The notes beneath the pieces are model-generated. The model saw only the letters and a list, made by a program, of their open reading frames with translations, ran no database searches and was not told the DNA's origin. Shown here piece after piece: positions 16,305 to 24,450 of a DNA stretch of 40,941 nt (its first letter is position 1; every line of letters begins with the position of its first letter). The position numbers and the translations under genes are program-made. This stretch comes from Solibacillus silvestris_B (lineage in GTDB: Bacteria; Bacillota; Bacilli; Bacillales_A; Planococcaceae), in NCBI RefSeq assembly GCF_051967575.1, contig NZ_JBQCJW010000033.1, positions 1 to 40,941 on the forward strand. Reading direction: 5' to 3'.

Positions 16305-17276
16305 CTATTTTAAGCCTTCCAAAACTTCCAAACTTGCTTCATACTTCTCTGATGGTAAGCTTACATAACCTACAACTTCCGCCATTTCACCGGCATTTTC
16401 CAATGTGAATTTAATGAAGTCATATGTTGCTTCATTATCTTTTATCGCACTGTTTTTCACATAGACGAATAATGGACGGGATAATGGAGAGTATTCCCCT
16501 GACTCGATCGTATCGTTCGTAGGTTCCACACCATTTACAGTCACGACTTGCAGCTTGTCTTTGTTTTCTAAGTAGTAAGCATAGCCAAAGTAGCCGATCG
16601 CATTTTTGTCCGCTGTTACACCTTGCACCAATACATTGTCATCCTCAGATAGTGTTGCTGATTTCACGATGTCTTCGCCGTCTAAAATTACTTCATCAAA
16701 GTAATCATAAGTACCTGAATCGGAGCCTGGTGAGTAGAAGACGATTTCTTCAGCCGGCCATGATGGGTCGATATCAGACCATTTTTTTGTAGAGCCGTCT
16801 TCCACCCAAATTTGTTTTAATTGATCGACTGTTAAATCTTTTGCCCATGTGTTTTCTGGGTGTACGACTACCGATAACCCATCGTATGCTAATTCAAATT
16901 CTGTGTATTCTACGCCTGCATTTTTTAGCTCTTCAACTTCCGAATCTTTAATTGGACGTGAAGCGTTTGAGAAATCCGTCTCACCATTGATGAATTTTTC
17001 GAATCCGCCGCCTGTACCGGATACACCAACTGCTACACGTACATCTTTTTGTACCGCTGCGTATTCTTCAACCAATGCTTCTGTAATCGGAGCAACTGTT
17101 GACGAACCATCGCCTACTACGTTACCTGTTAATTGTGCGCTGCCAGTTTCAGCTTGTTCAGTTGGAGTTTCGGCAGATGTTGACACCTCTTCTTCATTCT
17201 CTTCTCCGCCGCATGCTCCTAAAAATAATGCTGAACCTAGTAAAGCTGTTGATGTGAAGTACTGCCACTTTTTCAT
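16305..17276 (-). CDS. pstS: Phosphate-binding lipoprotein PstS
   Basis: Extracellular substrate-binding lipoprotein of the Pst importer. 323 residues. The signal peptide ends in the lipobox LGAC with the lipidated Cys22, followed by an acidic linker rich in Glu, Ser and Thr (to about 48). The binding-site motifs are GDGSSTVAPIT (56-66), GVSGTGGGF, ASRPIKDSE and YSPGSDSGTYDYF. GGAGG precedes the ATG. It heads the pst operon and has an excellent Pho box upstream, so it should be induced by phosphate starvation through PhoPR. Confidence 0.98.
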   Translation of the reverse strand: MKKWQYFTSTALLGSALFLGACGGEENEEEVSTSAETPTEQAETGSAQLTGNVVGDGSSTVAPITEALVEEYAAVQKDVRVAVGVSGTGGGFEKFINGETDFSNASRPIKDSEVEELKNAGVEYTEFELAYDGLSVVVHPENTWAKDLTVDQLKQIWVEDGSTKKWSDIDPSWPAEEIVFYSPGSDSGTYDYFDEVILDGEDIVKSATLSEDDNVLVQGVTADKNAIGYFGYAYYLENKDKLQVVTVNGVEPTNDTIESGEYSPLSRPLFVYVKNSAIKDNEATYDFIKFTLENAGEMAEVVGYVSLPSEKYEASLEVLEGLK

Positions 17277-17360
17277 TTGTAATTCCTCCGCTTGTTTAAA
17301 AAATGTTTTTTCTTACAATTTCAACTATAAGGACAATTTATTGAGCACATATATTCCGCT

Positions 17361-17387
17361 CGTTAATAGACTGTAAAGGTTTGTAAA
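17361..17387 (-). promoter_or_regulatory. Pho box: three PhoP-binding repeats upstream of pstS
   Basis: Minus strand reads TTTACA (17382-17387), TTTACA (17372-17377) and TTAACG (17361-17366), with 4- and 5-base gaps. The roughly 11-bp spacing of TT(A/T)ACA repeats is the known PhoP binding pattern in Bacillus. It ends 84 bases before the pstS start codon. The matching -10 box is uncertain. Confidence 0.8.
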
Positions 17388-17426
17388 GAAAAAAGACAAT
17401 TTGCGTGCATCTTTCGCAAATTGTCT
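17388..17426 (-). terminator. Terminator of the 137-residue membrane protein gene
   Basis: AGACAATTTGCG (17394-17405) and CGCAAATTGTCT (17415-17426) form a perfect 12-bp stem, followed by TTTTTTC on the minus strand. The T tract directly touches the first PhoP repeat of pstS. Confidence 0.9.
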
Positions 17427-17436
17427 CAATTTCTTA

Positions 17437-17850
17437 TTATTGAACTTTTTTTACACTCTTTATGTTAATTAGTTTAACCGCATGTTCAGTAAAAGTTGGT
17501 TTCTCTTTCTTTGTCTTTACAGTATGTACATGCAACAAAATCGATTTCGCATCTTTTGTATGCGCATAGCCTTCAAATGTTGCATTGTAGAGCACAGTAC
17601 CATCGCGCAATGTTACTGTAGCTTTTTTCGCGTCGACCAATTCCCGCAAAAACGGGTATGCCTTTACATTCCGCTCCCGTTCTGCACGTACAAGCCGCGG
17701 CTCCAATACTAAAAGCAGCCCTTCGAAAATTACGATGTAAATAACGGACATTAAAATAATCAGCCATGGCGGCATATCCATTACTGCTAAAATAACCGCA
17801 TTGCTTAATGCCCCGATTATTACAACAGTATGCAGAATTTTCTTTTTCAT
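17437..17850 (-). CDS. Small membrane protein, function unknown
   Basis: 137 residues. Two closely spaced hydrophobic helices (about 5-24 and 28-50) form a hairpin near the N-terminus. A cytoplasmic-type basic tail of about 85 residues follows, with a beta-rich segment (KATVTLRDGTVLYNATFEGYAHTKDAKSILLHV) that resembles a short SH3- or Sm-like barrel, though this is only an impression. AAAGGAGA is 8 bases before the ATG and lies right after the T tract of the pbpA terminator, so it is probably transcribed by read-through from pbpA. It sits between pbpA and pstS, which are adjacent in B. subtilis as I recall. Confidence 0.75.
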   Translation of the reverse strand: MKKKILHTVVIIGALSNAVILAVMDMPPWLIILMSVIYIVIFEGLLLVLEPRLVRAERERNVKAYPFLRELVDAKKATVTLRDGTVLYNATFEGYAHTKDAKSILLHVHTVKTKKEKPTFTEHAVKLINIKSVKKVQ

Positions 17851-17866
17851 TGAATATTTCTCCTTT

Positions 17867-17896
17867 AAAAAAATCCCGCAGCATGAAACTACGGGA
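17867..17896 (-). terminator. Terminator of pbpA, leaky into the next gene
   Basis: Minus-strand arms TCCCGTAG and CTGCGGGA (17874-17896), then TTTTTTTAAAGGAG. The T tract runs straight into the ribosome-binding site of the 137-residue protein gene, for which no separate promoter is visible. Confidence 0.75.
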
Positions 17897-17904
17897 CTTT
17901 TATT

Positions 17905-20115
17905 TTATTCATTTACAGTTTTGACTTCTTCATCCTCATCCAGCTTTTCATCGGAATGATTAATGATCGGTTTTTCCACCTTGCTTGCAGATAGGCCTTC
18001 TTCTGCATATTTATCTTTCAGTTCAAAGTAGGAATCCAGTAATTCACGCGCTGTCAAATTCGCCTGAGCTAAATAATTGTTCTTGAAGATTGTTGTCGCC
18101 CATGGGTAAATAATTGCATAGGCAATTTCCGGATCATCAAACGGTGCATAGCCTACATGCACAATATTGATCGTGTTTGTTTTCCATTTATCGCGTTGCG
18201 GACCATAGTAAACTACCTCTGCCGTACCTGTTTTGCCGGCCGCCGTATAGTCAGCTGTTGCAAATTGTTTTTTTGCTGAACCATTCGTCCCGAAGTATAC
18301 GCGGCGCAGCCCTTCCTGCACATGCTCAATTTCTTCTTTACTATTTTCGATTTTATTTAAAATTGTCGGTGAAACTTCATCAACAATTTGCCCTAAATGT
18401 TCGCCATCTTTGGACGGTTTGCGGATTTCCTTGAGCATGCGCGGCTGGATGCGGTATCCGCCGTTTGCAATCGTTGAAATATATTGTGCCAGCTGCATTG
18501 TCGTATACGTATCAAACTGCCCGATCGCCAAGTTGAGCAATTTCACATCCGTATCCGGATCAGCTTGGTAGCCGACTGTTTCACCTGGTAAATCAAGTCC
18601 TGTCGGAACCCCAAGTCCGAATTGGGCATATTCATTACGCATCGTCTGCAGCGTGCCTTGCGCCAAGCTGAAGCGCATTCCCGGTGAGTATGTACGCCCG
18701 CCGATTCCCATTGCAATCTTAAACATGTAGACATTTGATGAACGCTCCAACGCCGTTAAATCATCCAACATGACACTGCCATGCTGGTTGAATAATGTAT
18801 TCAGCGTAATATTCCCGATGCGCATCGGAGCATCAAGCATGACAGTTCTCGGCTTAATAACACCCTCGTTATACCCCATTAAAACAGTTGCGGCTTTTAC
18901 TGTAGAACCAGCTTCATATGCTGTCGTAAATGTGCCGTAGGAATAATCGACAATATATGGCTCCCCTGTTTCTTCATCCTTTTCGATTTTTTTCCCTACA
19001 ACCGATAATAGCTCGCCCGTTTTTGGGTTCATCGCTACTAAAAACGCACGATCCAGCAATTCCGAGCCACGAAGGGACTTTAAATCAAGCAATTGACGCT
19101 CAACAATTTCATCGGCCTTTTGCTGAAGCTCAACATCCAATGTCGTTACTAAATCTTTTCCTGGCTCGCCATCAAAGGTCGTCATCGTTTCCACTACTTG
19201 GCCTTTTTTATTCGTGATGTTTTTAACGACGGATTTCTCGCCTTGCAGAATTTCTTCATACTGTGCTTCAAAATAACTTTCCCCTACACGATCATTACGA
19301 GAATAATCGCGCGCTAAATAAAAGTTCAATTTCGATTTAGGCACACCTTTACTCGGTACAGTCGTACGCCCTATAATGGCTAAAGGCGACAAACGCACAC
19401 GCTTCCAGTCTGTCGTTGTGTTCACACCCGGCAATTCGGCCAATTGTTCAGAAACCCGCGCAAATTCCTCATGTGTGACATTTTCTCCTTTAATAATTTG
19501 CGGCGATAGGCTGTACCCCGTCATCATTTCGCGGTAAATGGCGAGCACTTCCAAATCAAAGTCGGAAAGCTGCTCAAGTTCTTCATCCGTTATCCGCTCA
19601 CGAATACGGCGGTCATATTCCTGATTGATTTCCTTTGTCTCTAACTCTTCATTTTCGTTTCGGTACTTCGTCATTTCCTCTTGTGTCACTTTTTCTTTTG
19701 CATCGTTAGGATTACGTAAAATCCAAAAATCCAATTTATCCCGATGTGTCACCTTTTCTGTAGGCTGTTCGATTAAGTGTGCTAGCTTTTCGGCTATTTC
19801 CAGCATTTCAGAAGATTTTGTCGTTTGCATTTTCGTGTATGTAATCGCATTTTCAGGCTGATTATCCACTAAAATTCGACCATAGCGGTCAAAAATCCGC
19901 CCGCGCGGCACACTCGTATTCACCCGGACTTCCTCTGTACGTTCCAATTCGCGCACATAATCCTCGCCTTTTACAATTTGTATATATCCTAGACGGAAAA
20001 TAAGTACAGAAAACAGAACAAATATGGAAAAGAAAAGGACGTTCATCCGAAACGTTAAACTTGCCCGCTGCTTTGCCTTCGGATTTTGCTGACGGTTTTG
20101 CGTAATTTTGCGCAA
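17905..20115 (-). CDS. pbpA: Class B penicillin-binding protein, elongation transpeptidase (PBP2a type)
   Basis: Cross-links peptidoglycan during lateral wall growth; membrane anchored with the catalytic part outside. 736 residues. A cytoplasmic basic N-terminus is followed by one membrane helix (about 24-44). The dimerisation (pedestal) domain contains RGRIFDRYGRILVDN (71-85) and RTTVPSKG. The C-terminal transpeptidase domain has S404TVK407, S459SN461 and K628TG630. The tail from about 700 is rich in Glu/Asp/Lys. Start is TTG with AAAGGGGA 8 bases ahead. The extended -10 TGTTATACT (20175-20183) lies upstream. B. subtilis pbpA occupies the same neighbourhood (sodA, pstS). In the active-site tetrad the more usual GSSxK is GSTVK, a mild variant. 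Confidence 0.95.
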   Translation of the reverse strand: MRKITQNRQQNPKAKQRASLTFRMNVLFFSIFVLFSVLIFRLGYIQIVKGEDYVRELERTEEVRVNTSVPRGRIFDRYGRILVDNQPENAITYTKMQTTKSSEMLEIAEKLAHLIEQPTEKVTHRDKLDFWILRNPNDAKEKVTQEEMTKYRNENEELETKEINQEYDRRIRERITDEELEQLSDFDLEVLAIYREMMTGYSLSPQIIKGENVTHEEFARVSEQLAELPGVNTTTDWKRVRLSPLAIIGRTTVPSKGVPKSKLNFYLARDYSRNDRVGESYFEAQYEEILQGEKSVVKNITNKKGQVVETMTTFDGEPGKDLVTTLDVELQQKADEIVERQLLDLKSLRGSELLDRAFLVAMNPKTGELLSVVGKKIEKDEETGEPYIVDYSYGTFTTAYEAGSTVKAATVLMGYNEGVIKPRTVMLDAPMRIGNITLNTLFNQHGSVMLDDLTALERSSNVYMFKIAMGIGGRTYSPGMRFSLAQGTLQTMRNEYAQFGLGVPTGLDLPGETVGYQADPDTDVKLLNLAIGQFDTYTTMQLAQYISTIANGGYRIQPRMLKEIRKPSKDGEHLGQIVDEVSPTILNKIENSKEEIEHVQEGLRRVYFGTNGSAKKQFATADYTAAGKTGTAEVVYYGPQRDKWKTNTINIVHVGYAPFDDPEIAYAIIYPWATTIFKNNYLAQANLTARELLDSYFELKDKYAEEGLSASKVEKPIINHSDEKLDEDEEVKTVNE

Positions 20116-20174
20116 ATGAAATTCCCCTTTCTTACTTTATGTATGCTGTACATGAATGCTTAGTCATGCCCTCT

Positions 20175-20183
20175 AGTATAACA
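20175..20183 (-). promoter_or_regulatory. Extended -10 promoter of pbpA
   Basis: TGTTATACT on the minus strand, about 60 bases before the TTG start codon. It matches the TGN-TATAAT form; the -35 region is poor. Confidence 0.45.
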
Positions 20184-20259
20184 CTGAAAACCCGTTGAAA
20201 AAAGAGTTCAGATTTATATTGTTCATCTTTTAGACGGCTTGGCTCTCGTAAAGTTTCAC

Positions 20260-20296
20260 AAAAAAGAAGCTGCACGGTAATTACGTGGAGCTTCTT
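20260..20296 (-). terminator. Terminator of the universal stress protein gene
   Basis: AAGAAGCT..ACG (20264-20276) pairs with CGT..AGCTTCTT (20284-20296). On the minus strand it is followed by TTTTTTG. Confidence 0.85.
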
Positions 20297-20303
20297 GGAT
20301 TAT

Positions 20304-20747
20304 TTATCGATTTCTTGCAACAAGGACGTCACAACGTGCTGTACGTAAAATCCCTTCGGATACAGAGCCAAGGAATAAACGTGCAACTTCCCCTTTTCCT
20401 GTGACACCGCAAACAATTAAATCAATTTGTTTTTGCTTCGGAATGTCGCGCGCTATAATATGTTTTGGTGTTCCGTATTCAATTATTTTACCAACCTGCC
20501 CGACGCCTGATTGTTGCGCAATTTTTTCATATTCATCCAGCATATCCTTCCTGCTATTAGCCAACTTATCCGCTGAATCAAAATTATAGCCTTCTGAAAA
20601 TGCAAAGGAGCGAGTATCAATTACGTGGACAATATACAGCCTGCTCCCGACATTATTGAGTGCAACTTGCACTGCTCTCCTAAAAGCGATCATCGATTCT
20701 TTTGATTGGTCCACTGCGACTAATATATTTTTGTACGTCATGCTCAT
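20304..20747 (-). CDS. Universal stress protein (UspA family)
   Basis: 147-residue cytoplasmic protein of the ATP-binding Usp type. It begins KNILVAVDQSKESMIAFRRAV with the conserved Asp. Near the C-terminus it has the nucleotide-binding pattern G-x2-G-x9-G-S (GVTGKGEVARLFLGS), then VSEGILRTARCDVLVAR. Usp proteins are induced in stress and stationary phase; the biochemical role is poorly defined. Ribosome-binding site GAGG lies 5 bases before the ATG. It has its own terminator and seems monocistronic. Confidence 0.93.
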   Translation of the reverse strand: MSMTYKNILVAVDQSKESMIAFRRAVQVALNNVGSRLYIVHVIDTRSFAFSEGYNFDSADKLANSRKDMLDEYEKIAQQSGVGQVGKIIEYGTPKHIIARDIPKQKQIDLIVCGVTGKGEVARLFLGSVSEGILRTARCDVLVARNR

Positions 20748-20823
20748 TTATTCCTCACCTCTTTATACTTTATTCAATAAACGTTTATTTTATATGTATT
20801 TACCTCTTCAATTGGATGGTTAA

Positions 20824-20864
20824 AACAAAAAACAGCTTTGCAACCGAAGTTACGAAACTGTTTT
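20824..20864 (-). terminator. Terminator of the SDR gene
   Basis: Minus-strand arms start AAAACAG and end CTGTTTT (20829-20864). The inner GTAAC-TTCG-GTTGC adds a TTCG tetraloop. A T-rich end follows. Confidence 0.8.
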
Positions 20865-20876
20865 GAAATTAAAATA

Positions 20877-21635
20877 TTAGTAAGTTGTCCAACCTGCATC
20901 TGCTGTAATAATTTGACCGTTGATGAAGCTTGAATCTTCCGAGCCTAAAAATACAGCCAATTTTGCGATTTCCTCAGGGCTCCCAACTCGCGGAATTAAT
21001 GCAGAGCCTTTTTGTTGTTGAGCTGCACCATATTGACTTACATTTTGCATTGATTGCTGGATGTTCGTCATAACAGCACCTGGTGCGATACCGTTTACAC
21101 GAATGCCTGATTGAGAGAACATGAATGCCGTATTTTTCGTCAAGCCAACGACCGCATGCTTAGATGCTGTATATGCTGCTCCTGCGCGGCCCCCGTTTAA
21201 ACCGCCCGCAGAAATATTATTTACGATGACACCATGGCCCTGTTTTAGGAACATGTCTGTTGCAATACGCATTGATTTCATTACAGAAGTCGTATTTACT
21301 GCGAAAATCATATCCCAGTGTGCATCGGTAATTTCGTTTACCGGCTCAAAACCGTCCATAATCCCCGCATTGTTTACTAAAATGTCTAATTGACCGTATT
21401 TTTCAACTGTAGTATCGAATAATTTTTGCAAATCCTCGTCTTTTGCTACATTCGTTGCGATGGCAATTGCCGTGCCGCCATTTGCATTAATTTCATCAGC
21501 AACTGTTTTTGCCCCTTCTCCATTTAAATCCGATACGATTACTTTTGCCCCTTCTTTTGCATAAGCTTCCGCGATTGCTTTCCCCATTCCTGAAGCCGCA
21601 CCTGTAACGATTGCCACTTTGTCCTGTAATTTCAT
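20877..21635 (-). CDS. Short-chain dehydrogenase/reductase
   Basis: 252-residue classical SDR that uses NAD(P) to oxidise or reduce a carbonyl/hydroxyl substrate, not specified by sequence. Cofactor motif TGAASGMG (11-18), NNAG (88-91), and catalytic S142, Y155 and K159 (YTASK) are all present. The substrate loop contains several Gln residues (NIQQSMQNVSQYGAAQQQ). Asp36 after the second strand (VIVSDLNG) favours NAD over NADP. The start moves from 21680 to 21635, where AAAGGAGAG has 8-base spacing. It is divergent from a TetR regulator, with similar operator-like repeats in front of each gene, so it is very likely repressed by that regulator. Confidence 0.93.
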   Translation of the reverse strand: MKLQDKVAIVTGAASGMGKAIAEAYAKEGAKVIVSDLNGEGAKTVADEINANGGTAIAIATNVAKDEDLQKLFDTTVEKYGQLDILVNNAGIMDGFEPVNEITDAHWDMIFAVNTTSVMKSMRIATDMFLKQGHGVIVNNISAGGLNGGRAGAAYTASKHAVVGLTKNTAFMFSQSGIRVNGIAPGAVMTNIQQSMQNVSQYGAAQQQKGSALIPRVGSPEEIAKLAVFLGSEDSSFINGQIITADAGWTTY

Positions 21636-21671
21636 TGAAAATCTCTCCTTTAATATAGAAGTTATTGTACA

Positions 21672-21682
21672 ACTGTTCAATA
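21672..21682. promoter_or_regulatory. Probable TetR operator next to the SDR promoter
   Basis: ACTGTTCAATA is close to the TACTGTTCAGTA copy in front of the TetR gene. It lies just downstream of the SDR -10 box, about at +4 to +14, where a bound repressor would block transcription. Confidence 0.5.
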
Positions 21683-21685
21683 AAA

Positions 21686-21714
21686 ATTATAATCTAAACA
21701 ATAAGAGTGCACAA
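21686..21714 (-). promoter_or_regulatory. Sigma-A promoter of the SDR gene
   Basis: Minus strand: -35 TTGTGC (21709-21714), 17-base spacer, consensus -10 TATAAT (21686-21691). Confidence 0.7.
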
Positions 21715-21759
21715 ACAACGGAATATTGTTTTCTGTTTATTATTCAACATTTTTAAAAA

Positions 21760-21771
21760 TACTGTTCAGTA
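21760..21771. promoter_or_regulatory. Probable TetR operator in front of the TetR gene
   Basis: TACTG-TT-CAGTA is palindromic outside its central two bases. It touches the AAAGGAG of the regulator gene, which suggests autorepression. Confidence 0.5.
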
Positions 21772-21787
21772 AAGGAGAAAATTTTCC

Positions 21788-22354
21788 ATGGATTTACGTG
21801 TAAAAAAGACGCATGAAAGCATACAGCGCGCTTTGCTTATATTGCTGAAAGAAAAATCGCTTGAAAATATTTCGATTGCGGAGCTTTGCCGGATCGCAGA
21901 AATTAACCGCGGCACCTTTTACTTGCATTATAAAAATGTACATGGAGTTTTTGAGCGCTATTTTAATGAGATTGTCAAAGATTTAAAAACATCGTACGAA
22001 ATTCCATACGATTTGACGCGCGATAATATTTCTGATTTAACACCGGAAATGATACAAATTTTTCATCATGTAAAAAAGTACGAACCATTTTATCGGATCG
22101 TACTCGACGATAGAATTCCGATCAACTATTATAAAATGCTGTTTGAAACAATTCGATCATTTATCCACTCATGCCATAACCGGCATTTAATTGATATGAA
22201 TGATGAGCAATTGAGCTTCTTTATAAGCTATTCCGCAAATGCGATCATTGGTTTAATATTGCAATGGCATAACGATGATTATAGACAATCACCGGAAAAG
22301 CTGAATAACTATTTAATGACCATCATTCGTGTGAAGCAGTTTGATGTGCTTTAA
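21788..22354 (+). CDS. TetR-family transcriptional regulator
   Basis: 188 residues. The N-terminal helix-turn-helix (about 10-55) shows ALLILLKEKSLENISIAELCRIAEINRGTFYLHYKNVHGVFERY, a clear TetR DNA-binding region. The C-terminal ligand and dimer domain (about 75-180) resembles the DhaS/YxbF-like TetR_C group, with FYRIVLDDRIPINYYKMLFETIRSFI and FFISYSANAIIGLILQWH. AAAGGAG lies 10 bases before the ATG. It is divergently arranged with the SDR gene, and ACTGTTCA(A/G)TA elements lie at both ends of the shared intergenic region, so the simplest reading is a repressor of the SDR gene and itself. The inducer is unknown. Confidence 0.93.
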   Translation: MDLRVKKTHESIQRALLILLKEKSLENISIAELCRIAEINRGTFYLHYKNVHGVFERYFNEIVKDLKTSYEIPYDLTRDNISDLTPEMIQIFHHVKKYEPFYRIVLDDRIPINYYKMLFETIRSFIHSCHNRHLIDMNDEQLSFFISYSANAIIGLILQWHNDDYRQSPEKLNNYLMTIIRVKQFDVL

Positions 22355-22394
22355 AAAAGGCAAGTTGCCCAATTCAAGACAACTTACCTCTTAT
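22355..22394. terminator. Bidirectional terminator
   Basis: AGG(C)AAGTTG (22358-22366) pairs with CAACTT(A)CCT (22380-22389), with one mismatch. A T-rich tail follows on the plus side and a run of T on the minus side, serving the convergent TetR and DUF1801 genes. Confidence 0.75.
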
Positions 22395-22396
22395 TA

Positions 22397-22834
22397 TTAC
22401 CGGGCAATTCCGCGTTCATAAATTTCGATCCATTGCTCAGCGGTCATTTTTTTGCAAAGCTCGCCAATCAGTTCATATGGGATATGCTTCGTCGATGTCC
22501 AGCGAATACAGCTTTTTCCCAAATTCAGTTTTGTCGGAACCGCCTTTGCATAAGCTTCCTGGAACCACGCGAGCAGTTCCGGCTCACCATAAATGCCCAT
22601 ATGATACAACGCTAAATGCCGCTTTTGGGGCGCAATAGCCAAAAAAGGCAATGGTGTATTAGGTGTTACGTGATACCCCTTCGGATAAGCCGCTAAAGGT
22701 ACACTATACGCCATCATATTCCGGTCCAATGACTTTTCAAACCCCGGTGGCAGATTTTCTTCGATTGTTACCATTAATTTAATAAAAGCATCATGCCATT
22801 TCCCATCAATTTGTGCGATAAACTCATCAAACAT
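22397..22834 (-). CDS. DUF1801 (YdhG-like) protein
   Basis: 145 residues. The fold is recognisable from RNMMAYSVPLAAYPKGYHV, then PFLAIAPQKRHLALYHMGIYG and LNLGKSCIRWTSTKHIPYELIGELC, which follow the DUF1801/YdhG pattern (a small frataxin-like alpha/beta fold). Function in this family is unclear. The ATG at 22834 is my choice because the extension to 22957 runs through the sodA terminator hairpin. The ribosome-binding site GGGGTG is only fair. No signal peptide; cytoplasmic. Confidence 0.8.
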   Translation of the reverse strand: MFDEFIAQIDGKWHDAFIKLMVTIEENLPPGFEKSLDRNMMAYSVPLAAYPKGYHVTPNTPLPFLAIAPQKRHLALYHMGIYGEPELLAWFQEAYAKAVPTKLNLGKSCIRWTSTKHIPYELIGELCKKMTAEQWIEIYERGIAR

Positions 22835-22889
22835 CCATTGCACCCCAATCCGATTTATTATAAACAAGCGTAGCAGAAATCCGTAATAA

Positions 22890-22936
22890 AATACATAAAA
22901 GAAGCATGAGAAATAATGAAACTTCTCATGCTTCTT
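22890..22936 (-). terminator. Terminator of sodA
   Basis: AAGAAGCATGAGAA (22899-22912) pairs perfectly over 14 bp with TTCTCATGCTTCTT (22923-22936). TTTTATG follows on the minus strand. It lies 80 bases after the sodA stop. Confidence 0.85.
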
Positions 22937-23018
22937 GAAATTATGAATATGATGCATCTGCCGCTTCGCTTTCGATGCAAACTGGTTAATCGTTCAGTAA
23001 AAAGTTAATTCCTCGCAA

Positions 23019-23624
23019 TTATTTAGCAGCTTGGAATTTAGCTTCTACTACGTCCCAGTTCACTACGTTCCAGAATGCCCCGATGTAGTCTGGGCGACGG
23101 TTTTGGTAGTTTAAGTAGTAAGCGTGCTCCCAAACGTCTAAGCCTAGGATTGGTGTTTTGCCTTCCATTACCGGAGAGTCTTGGTTTGGAGTTGAAGTTA
23201 CAGCTACACCGTCGCCCTCAACGATTAGCCAAGCCCAGCCTGAACCGAAACGTGTAGTAGCAGCTTTCGCGAATTCTTCTTTGAAAGCGTCAAATGAACC
23301 GAATTTTGCATCGATTGCTTTAGCTACTTCACCTACTGGAGTGTTAGAACCGCCTGGAGCGATTACTTCCCAGAATAATGTGTGGTTGGCATGTCCGCCA
23401 CCGTTGTTACGCACCGCTGTTTGTTTATCAGCTGGTAAAGCATCGATGTCAGCGATTAACTCGTTAATGTCTTTATCAGCGTATTCTGTACCTTCTACTG
23501 CTGCGTTTAAGTTCGTTACATAAGTATTGTGGTGTTTAGAGTGGTGAATTTCCATTGTTTTTGCATCGATATGCGGCTCTAATGCGTCGTAAGCGTAAGT
23601 TAATTCTGGTAATTTGAATGCCAT
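23019..23624 (-). CDS. sodA: Superoxide dismutase [Mn/Fe]
   Basis: Converts superoxide to oxygen and hydrogen peroxide in the cytoplasm. 201 residues, normal length. Metal ligands H27, H81 (HANHTLFW), D163 and H167 (DVWEHAYYLNYQNRR) are all present. The GGGGHANH/NNGGGHANH region and the residues near the active site look like the Mn-type of Bacillus SodA. GGGAGGA precedes the ATG. As in B. subtilis it lies beside yqgC. A candidate promoter TTGAAT-N17-TAACCT upstream (about 23670-23700) is weak. Confidence 0.98.
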   Translation of the reverse strand: MAFKLPELTYAYDALEPHIDAKTMEIHHSKHHNTYVTNLNAAVEGTEYADKDINELIADIDALPADKQTAVRNNGGGHANHTLFWEVIAPGGSNTPVGEVAKAIDAKFGSFDAFKEEFAKAATTRFGSGWAWLIVEGDGVAVTSTPNQDSPVMEGKTPILGLDVWEHAYYLNYQNRRPDYIGAFWNVVNWDVVEAKFQAAK

Positions 23625-23838
23625 GATAATATTCCTCCCTGGAACAAATGATTAATGTTGATTACAGTACTAGGTTATCAAAAACTGATCTGTCATTCAA
23701 TGAAAAAAATAGTAAAACATACAATTCAGCCTTTTGACGGAAAAGCAATGCGTTTCCTGCCTCACCTAATGTTTTGTAATCATTTCCATTATTAGTGTAA
23801 GCTATTTCGCCCATTATTTACAACTAATTGCACTGCAT

Positions 23839-24321
23839 TTAAATCGCTATAAAAAATAGAGCAATCATGACTGCCTGAACGATCCCTTTTGTTGCGACAG
23901 ATGTGAGAAATCCCAAGACCGAACCAACTCCAACTTTGATCGCCTGCCGGAAATTGCTTCGTTCAACGATTAATTCACCAATGATCGCCCCGATGAATGG
24001 CCCGGCAATAATCCCGGCGAACGGAATGACGAATGGCCCGACTAATAATCCAATCGTGCTGCCCCACATACCCGCCTTTGAGCCGCCAAATTTTTTAACA
24101 CCAATTAAGTTGGAAACAGTGTCTGCCGCAAACAGCAATGCAACGAACAATAATTGAATGAGCCAGAACCACCAGGGTAGATCGCTGAAGCTGTAAAATA
24201 GACCATATACGATAAAACCGCCTAATAAAAACAGGACGGATGGGATGATCGGGTACACTAAACCAATAAAAGCAACGATAAATAACGCTATAATAAGCAC
24301 CCATGCAATAATGTCCAACAT
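23839..24321 (-). CDS. yqgC: DUF456 membrane protein (YqgC)
   Basis: 160 residues, nearly all membrane. About four to five hydrophobic helices are visible, rich in Gly and Pro (GLYPIIPSV-like start; GLLVGPFVIPFAGIIAGPFIGAIIGELI in the centre, the DUF456 hallmark). The centre carries the charged loop GVKKFGGSKAGMWGS. The ATG at 24321 has AAGGA at 7-base spacing; a GTG two codons earlier is too close to it. Function unknown. Position next to sodA and yqgB agrees with B. subtilis. Confidence 0.9.
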   Translation of the reverse strand: MLDIIAWVLIIALFIVAFIGLVYPIIPSVLFLLGGFIVYGLFYSFSDLPWWFWLIQLLFVALLFAADTVSNLIGVKKFGGSKAGMWGSTIGLLVGPFVIPFAGIIAGPFIGAIIGELIVERSNFRQAIKVGVGSVLGFLTSVATKGIVQAVMIALFFIAI

Positions 24322-24402
24322 TGCCACTTCCTTTTATAAGTTCTTCACAAATTATACGAAATAACTGAAGAAAAGATTCAATTTTGTTTTCCCAAGTTTA
24401 AA

Positions 24403-24425
24403 TAGGTTTTTTTTCATGTTACACT
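24403..24425 (+). promoter_or_regulatory. Candidate promoter of yqgB
   Basis: The extended -10 TGTTACACT lies upstream of the gene, with TTTAAA 17 bases before TACACT. Both boxes are imperfect. Confidence 0.4.
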
Positions 24426-24450
24426 ACTCGTTAAAGGAGCCGTTATACAT

